Below are positions 34,641 through 44,692 of a stretch of 64,000 nt of DNA, one piece after another. The position numbers and the translations under genes are program-made. Numbering within the stretch: the stretch's first letter is position 1; each line of letters opens with the position of its first letter. The notes beneath the pieces were generated by a model that saw only the letters and a list, made by a program, of their open reading frames with translations, was not told where the DNA came from and did no database searches. The stretch is from Siphonodentalium dalli (Eukaryota > Mollusca > Scaphopoda > Gadilida > Siphonodentaliidae). Location: positions 154,695,577 through 154,759,576 of the forward strand of contig CP136065.1 in assembly GCA_032622095.1 (NCBI GenBank), read 5' to 3'.

Positions 34641-34811
34641 TGGGGACTGATTGTTCTCTTAATACAGTGTGTTTCATGAAGATGGCCTCGGATTGGCTAC
34701 CTATGCAAATTGATACAATACAGTATGTTGGCCTTACTGTTACTCAACGATAAATAGGGAATGGTTAACATGTGTATTATTTATTGCGGGGATTACAGCT
34801 GGGGATAACCA

Positions 34812-35124
34812 TAACTTTATGTTAAAATAATGATTTAACATTATCTTTCTCACTCTTGGTGACTGCTGCTTACTTACCTGCATATGTAATAACAACCGGT
34901 GGTTTGTGTACCGAGATATGTATCGTTTGAACAACCGTATATATGACTGTATCATCAGTGCTGTATCACGGACGCATCAATACATCAATGTATCATTACA
35001 CCCCTATTCCAATCAGTGAGAGCTTTCCGATGAATGGCACAAGCCATATTTCCAGCTAAATCCTGAAAAGTTACCCATAATTCTGCTGTGGTTAAAGAGT
35101 CGATTATTTAGGGCATTACTGTAA
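34812..35124. repeat. 313-bp duplicated block, copy 1
   Basis: It is nearly identical to 44008-44319, from AACTTTATGTTAAAATAATG to the right end of a half M MITE (GGGCATTACTG). Both copies sit in introns of the same gene. Differences are single bases only, so the duplication is young. It carries a possible exon at 34878-34946. Confidence 0.88.
34878..34946 (-). CDS. Possible duplicated exon, copy 1
   Basis: On the minus strand a strong donor CAG|GTAAGT closes a 69-bp segment after GATGATACAG. Read in phase 1-1, the phase of all other exons here, it is open and gives IYTVVQTIHISVHKPPVV and ITYA. The acceptor has a poor pyrimidine tract, which lowers confidence. The copy at 44073-44141 differs by one base in this segment, a silent change (ATA to ATC) in this frame. 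Confidence 0.3.
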
Positions 35125-35146
35125 TCAATATGAAGTTATTACTTAC

Positions 35147-35230
35147 CACTATGAATTCCTCCATTCATTATCGGGGATTGGACTGACTGTGTGACATAAT
35201 CTGATGAGTCGAAAGAGTGTTGGCGTTTGG
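35147..35230 (-). CDS. Exon of the Tyr-motif gene (35.2 kb)
   Basis: An 84-bp exon, phase 1-1, with acceptor GCCATTTTAG and donor GTAAGTAAT. Its 27 whole codons read KRQHSFDSSDYVTQSVQS and PIMNGGIHS. RQHSF resembles a basophilic kinase site and SDYVTQS carries the acidic-Tyr feature of the sister exons, but not the LxLS part. The intron downstream is 977 bp and holds the duplicated block with a half M MITE. Confidence 0.75.
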
Positions 35231-35798
35231 CTAAAATGGCAAGATAAAAATCATGCATAAAACATAATAAATATTAAATTTCATGTTTTAAATAAAGTAA
35301 TTGGTAACAAAAAAGAATATATACCCCCATGGTGAAAATTGAAATATGGGCAGAAAAAAATGTGATGATCGAACAAATTGCTTGATTATATTAACAAACG
35401 ATGGAGGGAAATCCAACATTTTCAGATAAAGAAAAAGGGATAACTCTTGAATAGAAAATGTGAACAATGTCAATGAATGCTCTTTTGAAAGCCCTCCTGA
35501 TGTCAAACCTGCATACCAAATTTCATTAAGATCCGATAACTCATGGTCGAGATATAAGAGCGGATGGAAGGAAATCCAACATTTTCAGATAAACGAAGAG
35601 GGATAACTCTTGAACGGAAAATGTGAAAAACGTCAATGAACCCTCTTTTGAAAGCCGTCCTGATGCAAACCTGCATACCAAATTTTATTGAGATCCGATA
35701 ACACAGTTGAGATATATGAGCGTATGGACAGAAGTCACACATTTTCAGATAAACAAAGAGGAATAACTCTTGAACGGAAAATGTGAGCAATAACTTAC
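35231..35798 (+). repeat. Short intron made of tandem P-A core units
   Basis: Between two exons lie about three units of CCAACATTTTCAGATAAA, GGGATAACTCTTGAAC, CATACCAAATTTCATTAAGATC and GATATAAGAGCGGATGG, with a period of about 165 bp. The last unit runs up to within about 15 bases of the exon at 35799. The minus-strand open frames at 35288-35880 come from these units and not from the gene, except where they overlap the exon. Confidence 0.75.
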
Positions 35799-35891
35799 CA
35801 GTATTTACAGAAGCAGAGCGGGGTGGAGATGACGGTGGAGGTGGCGATTCATAGTTTTGTGAATCAGGTAACTGTTGCACAGATTCTTTGG
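35799..35891 (-). CDS. Exon of the Tyr-motif gene (35.8 kb), proline-rich
   Basis: A 93-bp exon, phase 1-1, with a strong acceptor (ATTTTTCAG) and donor GTAAGTTAT. Its 30 whole codons read KESVQQLPDSQNYESPPPPS and SPPRSASVNT. The run PPPPSSPPR could bind SH3 or WW domains. NYESP holds the tyrosine at the place where sister exons have [DE]Y. The borders and the reading frame are clear. Confidence 0.8.
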
Positions 35892-36028
35892 CTGAAAAAT
35901 ATCAATAAACATCAGAATATCAAAATAGTAAATGCAATCCCAATGTTTGAAAATGAAAAAGCCCAATTGGAATAAAATTGCTTTACTGAAATGGAAGTTA
36001 TAAGCAAGAAACAAATTAAACTTTTTGG

Positions 36029-36392
36029 ACCAAACCGCGATTTTCGCCGGACAACATATATTTGCGTCACCTTGATATACAATTTACCTTCCTTTTCCAA
36101 AATAGAGACATTTAATGAGCCTTTTTCTCGATCAGGCAAACGACCTGCAAAGTAATGCAGCCATTTTTCAGGTCTGTTCGATTGAGTTCGGAGCATATTT
36201 TCCCCTCGATACTGCGGGGTATGCCCGGAGCTTGATCGAACAGACCCGAAAAATGGCCGACATGCTTTGCGGGTCATTCACCTGATCGAGAAAAAGGTTC
36301 GTTAAAAGGTCTCTTTTTTAGAAAAGGAAGGCAAATGGTATGTCAAGGTGATGCATTAGTATATGTATTGTCGGGGAACATCGTGGTTTGGT
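36029..36392. repeat. Long intronic inverted repeat
   Basis: The left arm (ACCAAACCGCGATTTTCGCC, CACCTTGATATAC, CCTTCCTTTTCCAAAA, CTTTTTCTCGATCAGG, TTCAGGTCTGTTCGAT) is mirrored in order by the right arm up to GTGGTTTGGT. The arms are about 160 bases with moderate mismatch. It lies in the intron between the 35.8 and 37.6 kb exons, about 140 bases upstream of the former. The minus-strand open frames here are a by-product. Confidence 0.82.
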
Positions 36393-36582
36393 CATGTTTT
36401 GTGTTATATGTGTTATACTCTTCCTGTCCAGACTTGAAGTGACCTCTCTCATTACAGGCATCACGGAAATTTCAACAGGATATATTTATCCCGTAGATTT
36501 TCGACTAGTATGAAGCTGATTATATTTTTAAGTTTCCAGTTAAGTTGTCCAGTGTAATATCACTGAACTGTTAAAAACTTAC

Positions 36583-36606
36583 TTTGTAGTCTTGCATCCA
36601 ACACAT
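36583..36606 (-). pseudogene. 24-nt exon remnant A (possible microexon)
   Basis: On the minus strand, after AATATACAG, the 24 bases encode VLDARLQ in phase 1-1 and are followed by GTAAGTTT. They match the last codons (MVDARLQ) of the exon at 37576. The first two thirds of that exon are missing. An AG exists at the new border, so use as a microexon is possible but unproven. Confidence 0.4.
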
Positions 36607-36747
36607 CTGTATATTGTAAGCCCATCTTATGTTATCTAAAGATCTCTGCATGATATGCTGTTAAAGTTTCATATATGAAGCTGATTATATTTTAAAGTTT
36701 CCAGATACGTTGTCCATTGTAATATCATTTAATTGTTGAAAATTTAC

Positions 36748-36771
36748 TTTGTAACCTTGCATCCAACATCT
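36748..36771 (-). pseudogene. 24-nt exon remnant B (possible microexon)
   Basis: This is the same layout as remnant A: AATATACAG, then 24 bases encoding MLDARLQ in phase 1-1, then GTAAATTTT. The donor is weaker (GTAAAT). Derived from the exon at 37576 by tandem duplication. Confidence 0.35.
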
Positions 36772-36893
36772 CTGTATATTGTAACCCTATATTATGTTAT
36801 CTAAAGATCCCTGCATGTTATGTTGTTAATGTTTCATGTATGAAGCTGATTATATTTTTAAGTTTCCAGTTGCGTTGTCTAGTGTATGATCAT

Positions 36894-37560
36894 TTAAGCC
36901 TTTCACGACGGGAGCTGTGCTGGCGCAACATTAACAATCCTGTATCAATGTATTCTATTAGATACGCAAGGCGACAATTTTTGGATCATTTTTTTTAGTA
37001 AATGTTCTTACATTCTTTAAAGGTATATTATGCACTTGTTCGTGTGCGCGAAACTAATAAGTTAGTATTCAGGTGCTATGCCAACTGGAGGAATATAGTA
37101 TTCTGTTAAACATCGCCGAAAATCTCAAGCAAATCGACCGTACCACTCCATAGAAAACATCATCGGAACTATGCTCAATTGTAAATATTTACATCTCGAT
37201 TCGGGACGCAACTATTAGCGATATACTAACAAAAACCATTTCACTGCATGTAATTAATATATAAGAATGACGGTGTGAGTTGTCAATTTGATTATAATAT
37301 TTGTAAAAATAAATGCTTTGAGAAAGATTATTCTCCATTACTATTTTATCACCCTACCGGAGTGTTTCACATCACTTTAATAATTTTTTTTATTTTTTCT
37401 TATATTCTTTAACAATTATAAAAAAGAATATAAAATTTGTTAGGCCAATGTATTCTCTTATATATGCGAGGCAACCTATGGTTGACTCGCATATATAAGA
37501 GAATGCATTGGCACAGGATTTTTGCTAAATTTCAGGAAGCTCCCGTTATGAAAGAGTTAA
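36894..37560 (+). mobile_element. T1 MITE beside a splice donor, with inner insert
   Basis: It runs from TTAAGCCTTTCACGACGGGAGC to GCTCCCGTTATGAAAGAGTTAA. The first hairpin is cut after GATACGCAAGGCGAC; the second, with loop GCAACCTATGGTTGAC, is intact. It interrupts tandem unit C at its TTAA. The intact site is still seen in unit B at 36729-36732. Its right border lies 15 bases from the edge of the exon that ends at 37576. Confidence 0.85.
37017..37380. mobile_element. Probable TTAA insertion inside the T1 copy
   Basis: Both borders are TTAA (37017-37020 and 37377-37380), and both flanks resemble the T1 centre (TTCTTACATTCTTTAA on the left, TTTTTTCTTATATTC on the right). The right end TGTTTCACATCACTTTAA recurs at 20.26 kb. 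The inverted ends match poorly, so the family is uncertain. Confidence 0.45.
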
Positions 37561-37575
37561 CTGTTGAAAACTTAC

Positions 37576-37668
37576 TTTGTAGCCTTGCATCCACCATCTC
37601 TGTAGAAGACGGTTTACATTTGGACAGAAGATATTCTCTTGTTTCCGCTGAGGACCGCAGAAGATTCA
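37576..37668 (-). CDS. Exon of the Tyr-motif gene (37.6 kb)
   Basis: A 93-bp exon, phase 1-1, with a strong acceptor TTTGATTTCAG and donor GTAAGTTTT. Its 30 whole codons read NLLRSSAETREYLLSKCKPS and STEMVDARLQ. EYLLS is a copy of [DE]YxLS, and KPSSTE matches KPSSTD in the 34.1 kb exon; the STE..DARLQ tail resembles STSEDLKRRLE in the 44.7 kb exon. This makes exon duplication the likely origin of the series. Two partial tandem copies of its donor side lie at 36.58 and 36.75 kb. Confidence 0.8.
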
Positions 37669-37751
37669 CTGAAATCAAACAAACACCATTAGAACAGACA
37701 ATTAATTGACAAATGAGAATGTTCTAGTGGATAACTTCACAAGTCTACATT

Positions 37752-37990
37752 TAACATTTTTCACTAAATGAGCTCTCCCATTCAGTTATACAAATATACA
37801 TTGGAATGGTCCATTATTCATCTGGAGGGATGTTCAGTAAATATATAAGCAGTGCAGAAGGATTCCTATTCATTGGTGGGAAATGTTCAGATAATAAGTT
37901 CATCAATGTTCATTTGTTGAATTTATTAACTGAACATTTCCTAAGCAAATTTCTCATCAATATTACCAGTATTTAGTTAAGAAAGGGCTT
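37752..37990 (-). mobile_element. T2 MITE, reverse
   Basis: CACTAAATGAGCTCTCCC, CATTGGAATGGTCCATTATTC, AATGTTCAGATAATAAGTTC and the end AGTTAAGAAAGGGC follow the reversed T2 order. The borders have drifted from TTAA. Confidence 0.7.
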
Positions 37991-39513
37991 ATACATATTG
38001 CCTTTATATTGAAACGCACACATTTTTTTAATAAAATTAAATTTAGTTTCTTGACTGCCAACAGCGTATATACTTATTGTACTAATGTCCAAATTTGCCA
38101 AGTCTTATCATTATTTATAAATAATTCTTAAAGATGCAAGCAGCGTTCCCTGTGGGTATAGGTGTTAAAATAGTCACATCCACTAAAACCGCCATAAACA
38201 GGAAAAATATTATTTAAGAGACAGATGTTATTCTTATACCAATCACAAATATCGTGTACATTGCATGTTATTGTCACGTTTGTACCCTTGGTTATGTAAA
38301 CAGACATCAAAAATGCATTCAAATCACACCAAATTTTATTTTAATCGATCCATTCTACCCGCTGTCAGTTCAAAATCAAGCTAATCCATGTTACTTCATG
38401 ATTGGGAAATGATCAGACGGAAAACGTGTACATAATATAATTGTTTTTGCAAATAGATGAATATTTTTCAATCCAGTTAGTATTTTCTCCTGACCTATAT
38501 ATGGTAATACATACCAAATAACGAATATTATTATGAGTCCTATTGTGCGTTGTAAGTTGTTGGCACACCAAATTAGGGGTTTTACAACCGACGTATAAAG
38601 TGTGCGAATCTAAATAAGGAAATATCATGACTGCTTATAAACAATCCACTGCACTTTTTGCGAGAAACTAAACAATAGTCGACCAGTATTTTCACAAAGC
38701 GTGTTTTGGGAATAATATCGCATTCATATCATCATTATGCTGTACTATTAGGATACTGATTCTTGAGGAAATTATCATAATTTGATGTTATTTCTAAATT
38801 ATAACCTACAACGAAGGCCACCCGTCCCTTTAACCAACAATTAAAAAAACATTATTTTTAAAAGAAACTCCTGATGATGACACTTTGTATTATTATCACA
38901 AAAAATATGTGGGAAATATTTGCATGGCACACATATAATTGACCTTAACCCTTTAATGCTCCAATGGCATGTAAAACAGAAGCTAATAATACCCTACTCA
39001 TGTCTTTTTTCCAGATACGTTAGGGAATTGTGACAGCTACATGGCCGGGCATGCCTAAGTGTAAAGTAGCATTGAGATGACTGCGTTATGATGGTCCGTT
39101 GCAATGACATGATCCGTTGTCTGTTTCATGTTTACAATGTTATAAGGCAGAGCTTCCGATTAGTTAAATATTGGAATAAATGCAATATTGAAAATCAAAC
39201 TATCTGTTATCATGAATTCTAAATCTAAATCTTCATTCTCATATATACAAGTAAAATTTCTGTCACTTAGCAGACTAATCCGCCATCTTTAATCGATTAA
39301 ATACAAGAACCACTAAATGACATAATGATGCACATGCTACCATGCCATAAGGTATGTATTGGGGATTGTATTGCATTGAAAATAGAATCTCTCAGTTGGA
39401 TGAGTTAACGGAAAGGACACACAGCAGCTATCTAAATTCCTTGTGCCATTATCTGTATCCCAATTTCAATGAAGTGCACTAATGAACAATGGATCCAATG
39501 TAACAGATACGCC
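37991..39513. other. Intronic DNA, nothing recognised
   Basis: Part of the 4.1-kb intron between the 41.8 and 37.6 kb exons. The short minus-strand frames at 38128 and 38413 have no exon-like borders. Confidence 0.4.
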
Positions 39514-39776
39514 TTAAACCTTTCTATACGAAATGGATTCTCCCACTCAGTTGTAAAAGTATAGATTTGAATATTCTATTCTCGATGGGATTTTCGAGAA
39601 AAATAAGCAGACGGCAAATAATACAAGTACAGAAGGAGTCTTATAAATTGGAGGGAAATGTACAGATAATAAGTTCCAAACAGCCTATGGTCATTTGATG
39701 AACTTATAATCTGAAAATTTTCTAAGGGATAACTACATGAGTATTCAATGAGTATTGGGTTTAGAAAGAGTTTTAA
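39514..39776 (-). mobile_element. T2 TTAA-flanked MITE, reverse
   Basis: It runs from TTAAACCTTTCTATACGAAATGG to GGGTTTAGAAAGAGTTTTAA. The inner palindrome AATAAGTTCCAAACAG with TTTGATGAACTTATAATC is present. Confidence 0.75.
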
Positions 39777-40197
39777 CGAAGGCTATTAACCACCTAGCTA
39801 TGACAGGATCAGTGTTAATATGAGAGATTTTCCACTGACAGATCACACATGGAACACAACCTGGTAATGTTCGCATACTGATAACAGACAAAAATGAATA
39901 CTGCAAAAGGCTCTAATTTCGTTGGTATCAATTTTCATGTCATGGCTTAGCAATTTACGATGTTTTTATGGGTTAGTAAATTTGTGGGTCTGCCAATAAT
40001 AATTGTCACCTCCACTTCCTTAATAATGGCCATCAAACTCAAATATTACAAGAGCAGATGCATTGGTTGGTTAATGAGAATTATACAGGCGATTGCAGGC
40101 GTAATAAACATTGCAATATTGGGCATTTGTTGCTGACTATATCGTGGGGAAAGTAACATGATGTTATTATGCCTACATTTGCTGGATGAAAGTGCTC

Positions 40198-40683
40198 AAT
40201 AGGTCGCCTCGCATATATAAGAGAATGCATTGACCAAATTTTTTTTTTTTAATTTTTCTTACATTCTTTAACAATTTTGATCATTTTTGATCATTTTCTC
40301 TTATATTCTTTATTTTTGATAATTTTTTTTTACATCTATAGCAATTTTTATCATTTGTTCTTATATTCTTTAAAAAAAAAATGATAATTTTTGATAATTT
40401 TTTCTCATGTTCTTTATAAATTTTTATCATTACTTTCTTACATTCTTTAAAAAAAATTATCATAAAATTTGTTATCATTATTTTTTAATACATTCTTCAA
40501 AAAAAAATTATCGTTTTTTCTCTCCATTTTTTCTTACATTCTTTAACAATTATAAAAAATAATATAAAATTTGTTAGGCCAATGAATTCTCTTATATATG
40601 CGAGGCCACCTATGGTCGACTCACATATATAAGAGAATGCATTGGCGCAGGGTTTTCGCAAATTTCAGTCTTGGAATGGTTAA
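40198..40683 (+). mobile_element. T1 MITE, GTCGCC-loop type, with AT-rich expanded centre
   Basis: The left hairpin is halved (TAGGTCGCCTCGCATATATAAG); the right one (CGAGGCCACCTATGGTCGAC) is whole; the end is GTCTTGGAATGGTTAA. The centre at 40250-40560 is a degenerate tandem of TTCTTACATTCTTTAA and TTTTTATCATTT words with a step of roughly 30-60 bases. The minus-strand Lys/Ile-rich frame is a product of this tract. Confidence 0.78.
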
Positions 40684-41511
40684 ATGATACAATCAGAATG
40701 GAATATATTTATTGTATTCAAGCTGTTACCGTTATGTTTAAATTTGAACTAATATTTGCCCTTAAAGGCACGTGCGGCATTAATTGTCGAAAATATTCAT
40801 ATTTGTTCCAAACACCGTAAACAGAAAAATATTAAAACGCATACAGTTCCGTTCATATATACCATGACCATCGCGTAAACAGCATGTTATCATAAAGATC
40901 TACTATAATTTACCTAAGCAAGAGCCTGATTGTGTTACAGAAGACAGCACAGTGCTACTGGCTAATCACACACAAATGGCATAAACGCTCTTTATTAGTT
41001 CCATATCAGGTATTCAACAGCAAAGAACGCTCTTTATGTTTACCATCATAATATAAACAAACACCAGAAAAGTTACTTTTTATGCTTTTGTTTACATAAC
41101 AATGGTCAAACATATGACCATAACATACTGTTTATGCGATATTTATTATTTGTATACGGACAAAGTCTATCTACATTTGTATGTTCTTTCTGTTTGTGGC
41201 GGTTTTTGACGGGTGGATATATTTTCACAGGATACCCACCGCCAAGGCCAACCGTACCTTTAAGTTTGTTCAGTATTTTACTTAGAAGTTGACTATTCAT
41301 TGATATACTACCATATTGATAGTTATGGCCCCAGACCACCTGCATAATATTGTCCAATATGGCAACCACATGGAGTAGTTTTAAGTCAGCGATAATTTTG
41401 TTAACAAACATGAGCATATATCGAGAGGGATCTTCAATTCAAGGTTGATCACAACCACGGAAATTTGACGATGACGAAATAATGTCGTGCAAGCCCATAG
41501 TGGGACAATAG

Positions 41512-41779
41512 TTAACTCATTCATAATGAGAGCTGCGCTGGTGTGGCACTCAAGATCCTGTGCTAGTGCATTCTCTTATAAATGCGAGTCTCCCATAGGG
41601 AGCCTTGCATATATAACAGAATGCACTGGCTTATAAGACAAGTTCAAGTAATAATGTTAGGCCAATGTATTCTCTTATATAAATGTGAGGCTCCCATTGG
41701 GAGACATGCATATATAAGAGAATGCATTGACACACGGTTTTCTCAAAATTTCTGGAAGATCCAGTCATGGAAGGGTTAA
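41512..41779 (+). mobile_element. T1 MITE next to a splice donor
   Basis: It runs from TTAACTCATTCATAATGAGAGC to GATCCAGTCATGGAAGGGTTAA, with both hairpins present. Its right border is 21 bases from the edge of the exon that ends at 41800, so in the transcript it starts just inside the intron. Confidence 0.85.
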
Positions 41780-41799
41780 GGCTGACTGCAGAGACTTAC

Positions 41800-41883
41800 T
41801 TTGAATATTGTTTGGTTGTGGAGACAATCTGTACTCTGGGGACCTATAATCTCTCGACTCTATAGAAACTGGGGGTGGTTTGT
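41800..41883 (-). CDS. Exon of the Tyr-motif gene (41.8 kb)
   Basis: An 84-bp exon, phase 1-1, with acceptor AATTTCTTTCCAG and donor GTAAGTCTC. Its 27 whole codons read KPPPVSIESRDYRSPEYRLS and PQPNNIQ. It contains two tyrosines in acidic context, DYRSP and EYRLS; the second fits [DE]YxLS. PPP at the start adds another proline-rich patch. The acceptor has a good pyrimidine tract and the donor is close to consensus. Confidence 0.82.
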
Positions 41884-42463
41884 CTGGAAAGAAATTAAAT
41901 ATGTGGTCATAAACTCAACTTAGCTATCACCCTTCAAATGAATCAATGGGAATCAAGTAATTGCTCATCAAAGACACTTCAGTCATCAAAGGTTTAGTTA
42001 GCCCTTTGATAACTATTGATAGGTTGTTCAATGATTCCTGTTCGTTTGTTTGAATATTCAAATAAAAAAATTCTCAAACTGAACCGAGGGTTTTCCATTC
42101 AGGAGTGAATATCTTAATGTAATAAGGTTCAGAGACCAGGACTGCGGATACTTATGGAGTTTGTTTTCACAGCAGTTGCATCGTTCACGATCACAGAGAC
42201 ATAGAGATGCCACTGATCCTGTCAAGGCTGCAAATAGCCTGTCTGTCATTTGCAGAATGAGGTCCTTATAGTGATGCTATCCCGCACAGTGGGCTAGCAT
42301 CACCAAATTCACCCTCTGGAGAGCTCATTCTGCTTAGGCCTCATCTTGTGGGAAGTATCTAGTCTCAAATTAACATTGTTTTTAGATACGTTTTCCCTTC
42401 TGGGACATTTCTATATCCCCTAATTTGCAGAAGATAAAATTCATAATCGAGGTGCCCAATGGG

Positions 42464-43625
42464 CAGTGTTCGCGCTGTCGGTAGCCAAATTAGCCAATGG
42501 CTAATCTTTTTCGAATTTGGCTAATAAAAATTTCATTTGGCTAAACTTTTGGCTAAACTTTTTTTGAACCCAAATGGAGACTGAAAGCATGGAGCCAGAA
42601 AGCTAATTAATAAAAGCGCTCAATAGATCGACATTCAAGACGAAGTTAGGTGACGAATGTATTTCATTATTTTCGTACTTATGAAATATCGTACAAAGGG
42701 AACCCCGATCGACAACTCTATCAGCCAACCAAGCGATCACAAAGTGATATGCAATCATCTTTAGTTTTCACAAGACGGACATTCAAAGGTTGAATTATGA
42801 CAATGTGAAGAAAGCAATGTTTTGTAAAGTGCATTGACGCCGGTATATAAGCAATTTGTTCGTAACAGGCTGTTTTAATCTGGAGAAAGATTATGTCACC
42901 CTGCACGAAGCAGCAAAAGGTCATTATTAATTTTTACATTTAATCCCCTAATCCCCCATTCAGCCCATTGTCTGTCTGATCACTCACGGCGCGCCTGCAC
43001 AATGCATGTATATGATGACATTGTATTTATGACGGTCGAGGTTTATGAGCACCAAGTGTAAGACAATAGCTTAATCAGCCAAATGTGAATCACGACAGAT
43101 ATTTTGTGGCTATTTGTCGTCAATACCGATACAGTCAAAATAATATGCATGCTTTTATGACAGATTGTAATTTGATAATGGCGTAACAATATTAAGTTAT
43201 TAGTTTCCAGATGTCACTTAAATATTTATCCTTGGATAAATATTTAATGATTTTAAAAAAGATATTGATATAAAACAAAAAAATAATTACATTAAGAAGG
43301 ACAATCCCGGGTTACCCCCCCCCCCCCCCCCCCCCCAAATCACTCTTTCACATAAAGATTAATAAATTTGTAATAAATGATATATATAAAAATACTTCTA
43401 GTTCATCAAAATTGTTTCAATTATTGTGTATTTTACCTGTGTCTGTTAGATTTTACGTTTTAGTCATTAATTGTGAACCGACCAGAAAACGATGATTTAA
43501 TTTGGCCAAAGTTTTTTTTAATTTGGCCAAAAAACATTTGGCTAAAGTTTTTTTCATTTGGCTAATAAAATTTTCATTTGGCTAAACTTTTGGCTAAAGT
43601 TTTTTTCGGTACAGCGCGAACACTG
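42464..43625. mobile_element. hAT-like non-autonomous element, 1.16 kb
   Basis: Terminal inverted repeats CAGTGTTCGCGCTGT and ACAGCGCGAACACTG are flanked by the 8-bp duplication CCAATGGG (42456-42463 and 43626-43633). CAGTG-type ends with an 8-bp duplication are the hallmarks of hAT elements. Both subterminal regions hold repeated ATTTGGCTAAACTTTTGGCT words in inverted orientation. No transposase is encoded. A C22 run lies at 43315-43336. Confidence 0.9.
43315..43336. repeat. Poly-C run, 22 bases
   Basis: This is an uninterrupted C run inside the hAT-like element. Confidence 0.9.
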
Positions 43626-44007
43626 CCAATGGGTGAACGTACATCACCAACTTCAACTGGGGAACTTCAATCTGATCCTAGGTCTATAATGGCAGTTGAG
43701 GGCTTAAGCATAATGAGGTTCGCAGAGCGTGAATTTTGTGATACTAGCCAACTATGCAGGATAGCAATACTAAATTCACCATCTGGGGACCTCATTCTGC
43801 AAATGAGAGACACGCTATTTGCAGACTTGATCCTGTCAAGGCTGTTCGAGTAAACATTTTGGTGACTTCAAATTCACTTCTGATTGAAAAGATTTGTCAG
43901 TGCTCTACATTGTCGGAACATTTAAATAATTATAAATACAAACAAAACACGAGGTCCTAAGTATGATGTAAATCAGAAAATCTGAAATCGAAAATGACGT
44001 GATGCTA

Positions 44008-44319
44008 AACTTTATGTTAAAATAATGATTTAACATTATCTTTCTCACTCTTGGTGACTGCTGCTTACTTACCTGCATATGTAATAACAACCGGTGGTTT
44101 GTGTACCGAGATATGTATCGTTTGAACAACCGTATAGATGACTGTATCATCAGTGCTGTATCGCGGGCGCATCAATACATCGATGTATCATTACACCCCT
44201 ATTCCAATCAGTGAGAGCTTTCCGATGAATGGCACAAGCCATATTTCCAGCAAAATCCTGAAAAGTTACCCATAATTCTGCTGTGGTTAAGGGGTTGATT
44301 ACTTAGGGCATTACTGTAT
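44008..44319. repeat. 313-bp duplicated block, copy 2
   Basis: This copy matches 34812-35124 almost base for base, including the truncated M MITE. The flanks differ on both sides, so the break points are sharp. It carries the second copy of the possible exon (44073-44141). Confidence 0.88.
44073..44141 (-). CDS. Possible duplicated exon, copy 2
   Basis: This is the same 69-bp segment as at 34878-34946, with donor CAG|GTAAGT and an open phase 1-1 frame (IYTVVQTIHISVHK...). It lies between the 44.7 and 41.8 kb exons and could join them without a frameshift. Support is limited to the donor, the phase and the silent difference from copy 1. Confidence 0.3.
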
Positions 44320-44692
44320 ATACTTACTGAAGAAGGCCAGTGGCCAAAAGCTTCTTTGAAAGAGCGTTTTTTTCATCATTTGTCTCAGTAAACCTTGCTA
44401 ATTCTTTCATGAGTGAGGGTAACAGATTTACGTGGCGGTTGCACTGATTTTTTATAATTTACCCGAGGGCTCCCCTGACTTTTCATGGAGAATTCCTGGT
44501 TACCATAAATAATTACTAGTACATGTGGTAATTTTTAAATGCAATTTACACGATTAATTGACTCGTGTCACAGATCGATTAGGGAACATGATTCCCTAGT
44601 TATTTAGCATCAGGCAATACACCACTGTGGACACAGTATAGGTGGGAACAACGTCACCAGTTAGACATTCATTTAAAACAGTACATGCATAC

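Larger units (their letters stand above)
36509..36893. repeat. Tandem duplication carrying exon remnants
   Basis: Units A (from 36509), B (from about 36672) and the start of C (from about 36839) share TATGAAGCTGATTATATTTT, AAGTTTCCAG, TTACTTTGTA and CTTGCATCCAAC, with a period of about 165 bp. Unit C is broken by a T1 MITE and continues at 37561 into the intact exon. A and B therefore duplicate the donor side of that exon. Confidence 0.82.
42223..43829. mobile_element. G element opened by a hAT-like insertion
   Basis: The left end CAAGGCTGCAAATAGC pairs with the inverse of GCTATTTGCAGACTTG. The left arm palindrome is shortened (GAGGTCCTTATAGTG); the right arm is complete. The 16-bp direct repeat GATCCTGTCAAGGCTG is found at 42215-42230 and 43829-43844. 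Without the insert at 42464-43625 the body matches the 5.7 kb copy (CGAGGTGCCCAATGGGTGAAC). Confidence 0.82.

Noticed and set aside
34740-34955. Minus-strand frames starting MIQSYIRLF, also at 43905-44150
   Set aside because: These are the same duplicated block read in another frame. If the block is coding, the phase 1-1 frame is the one that agrees with the splice donor and the neighbouring exons.
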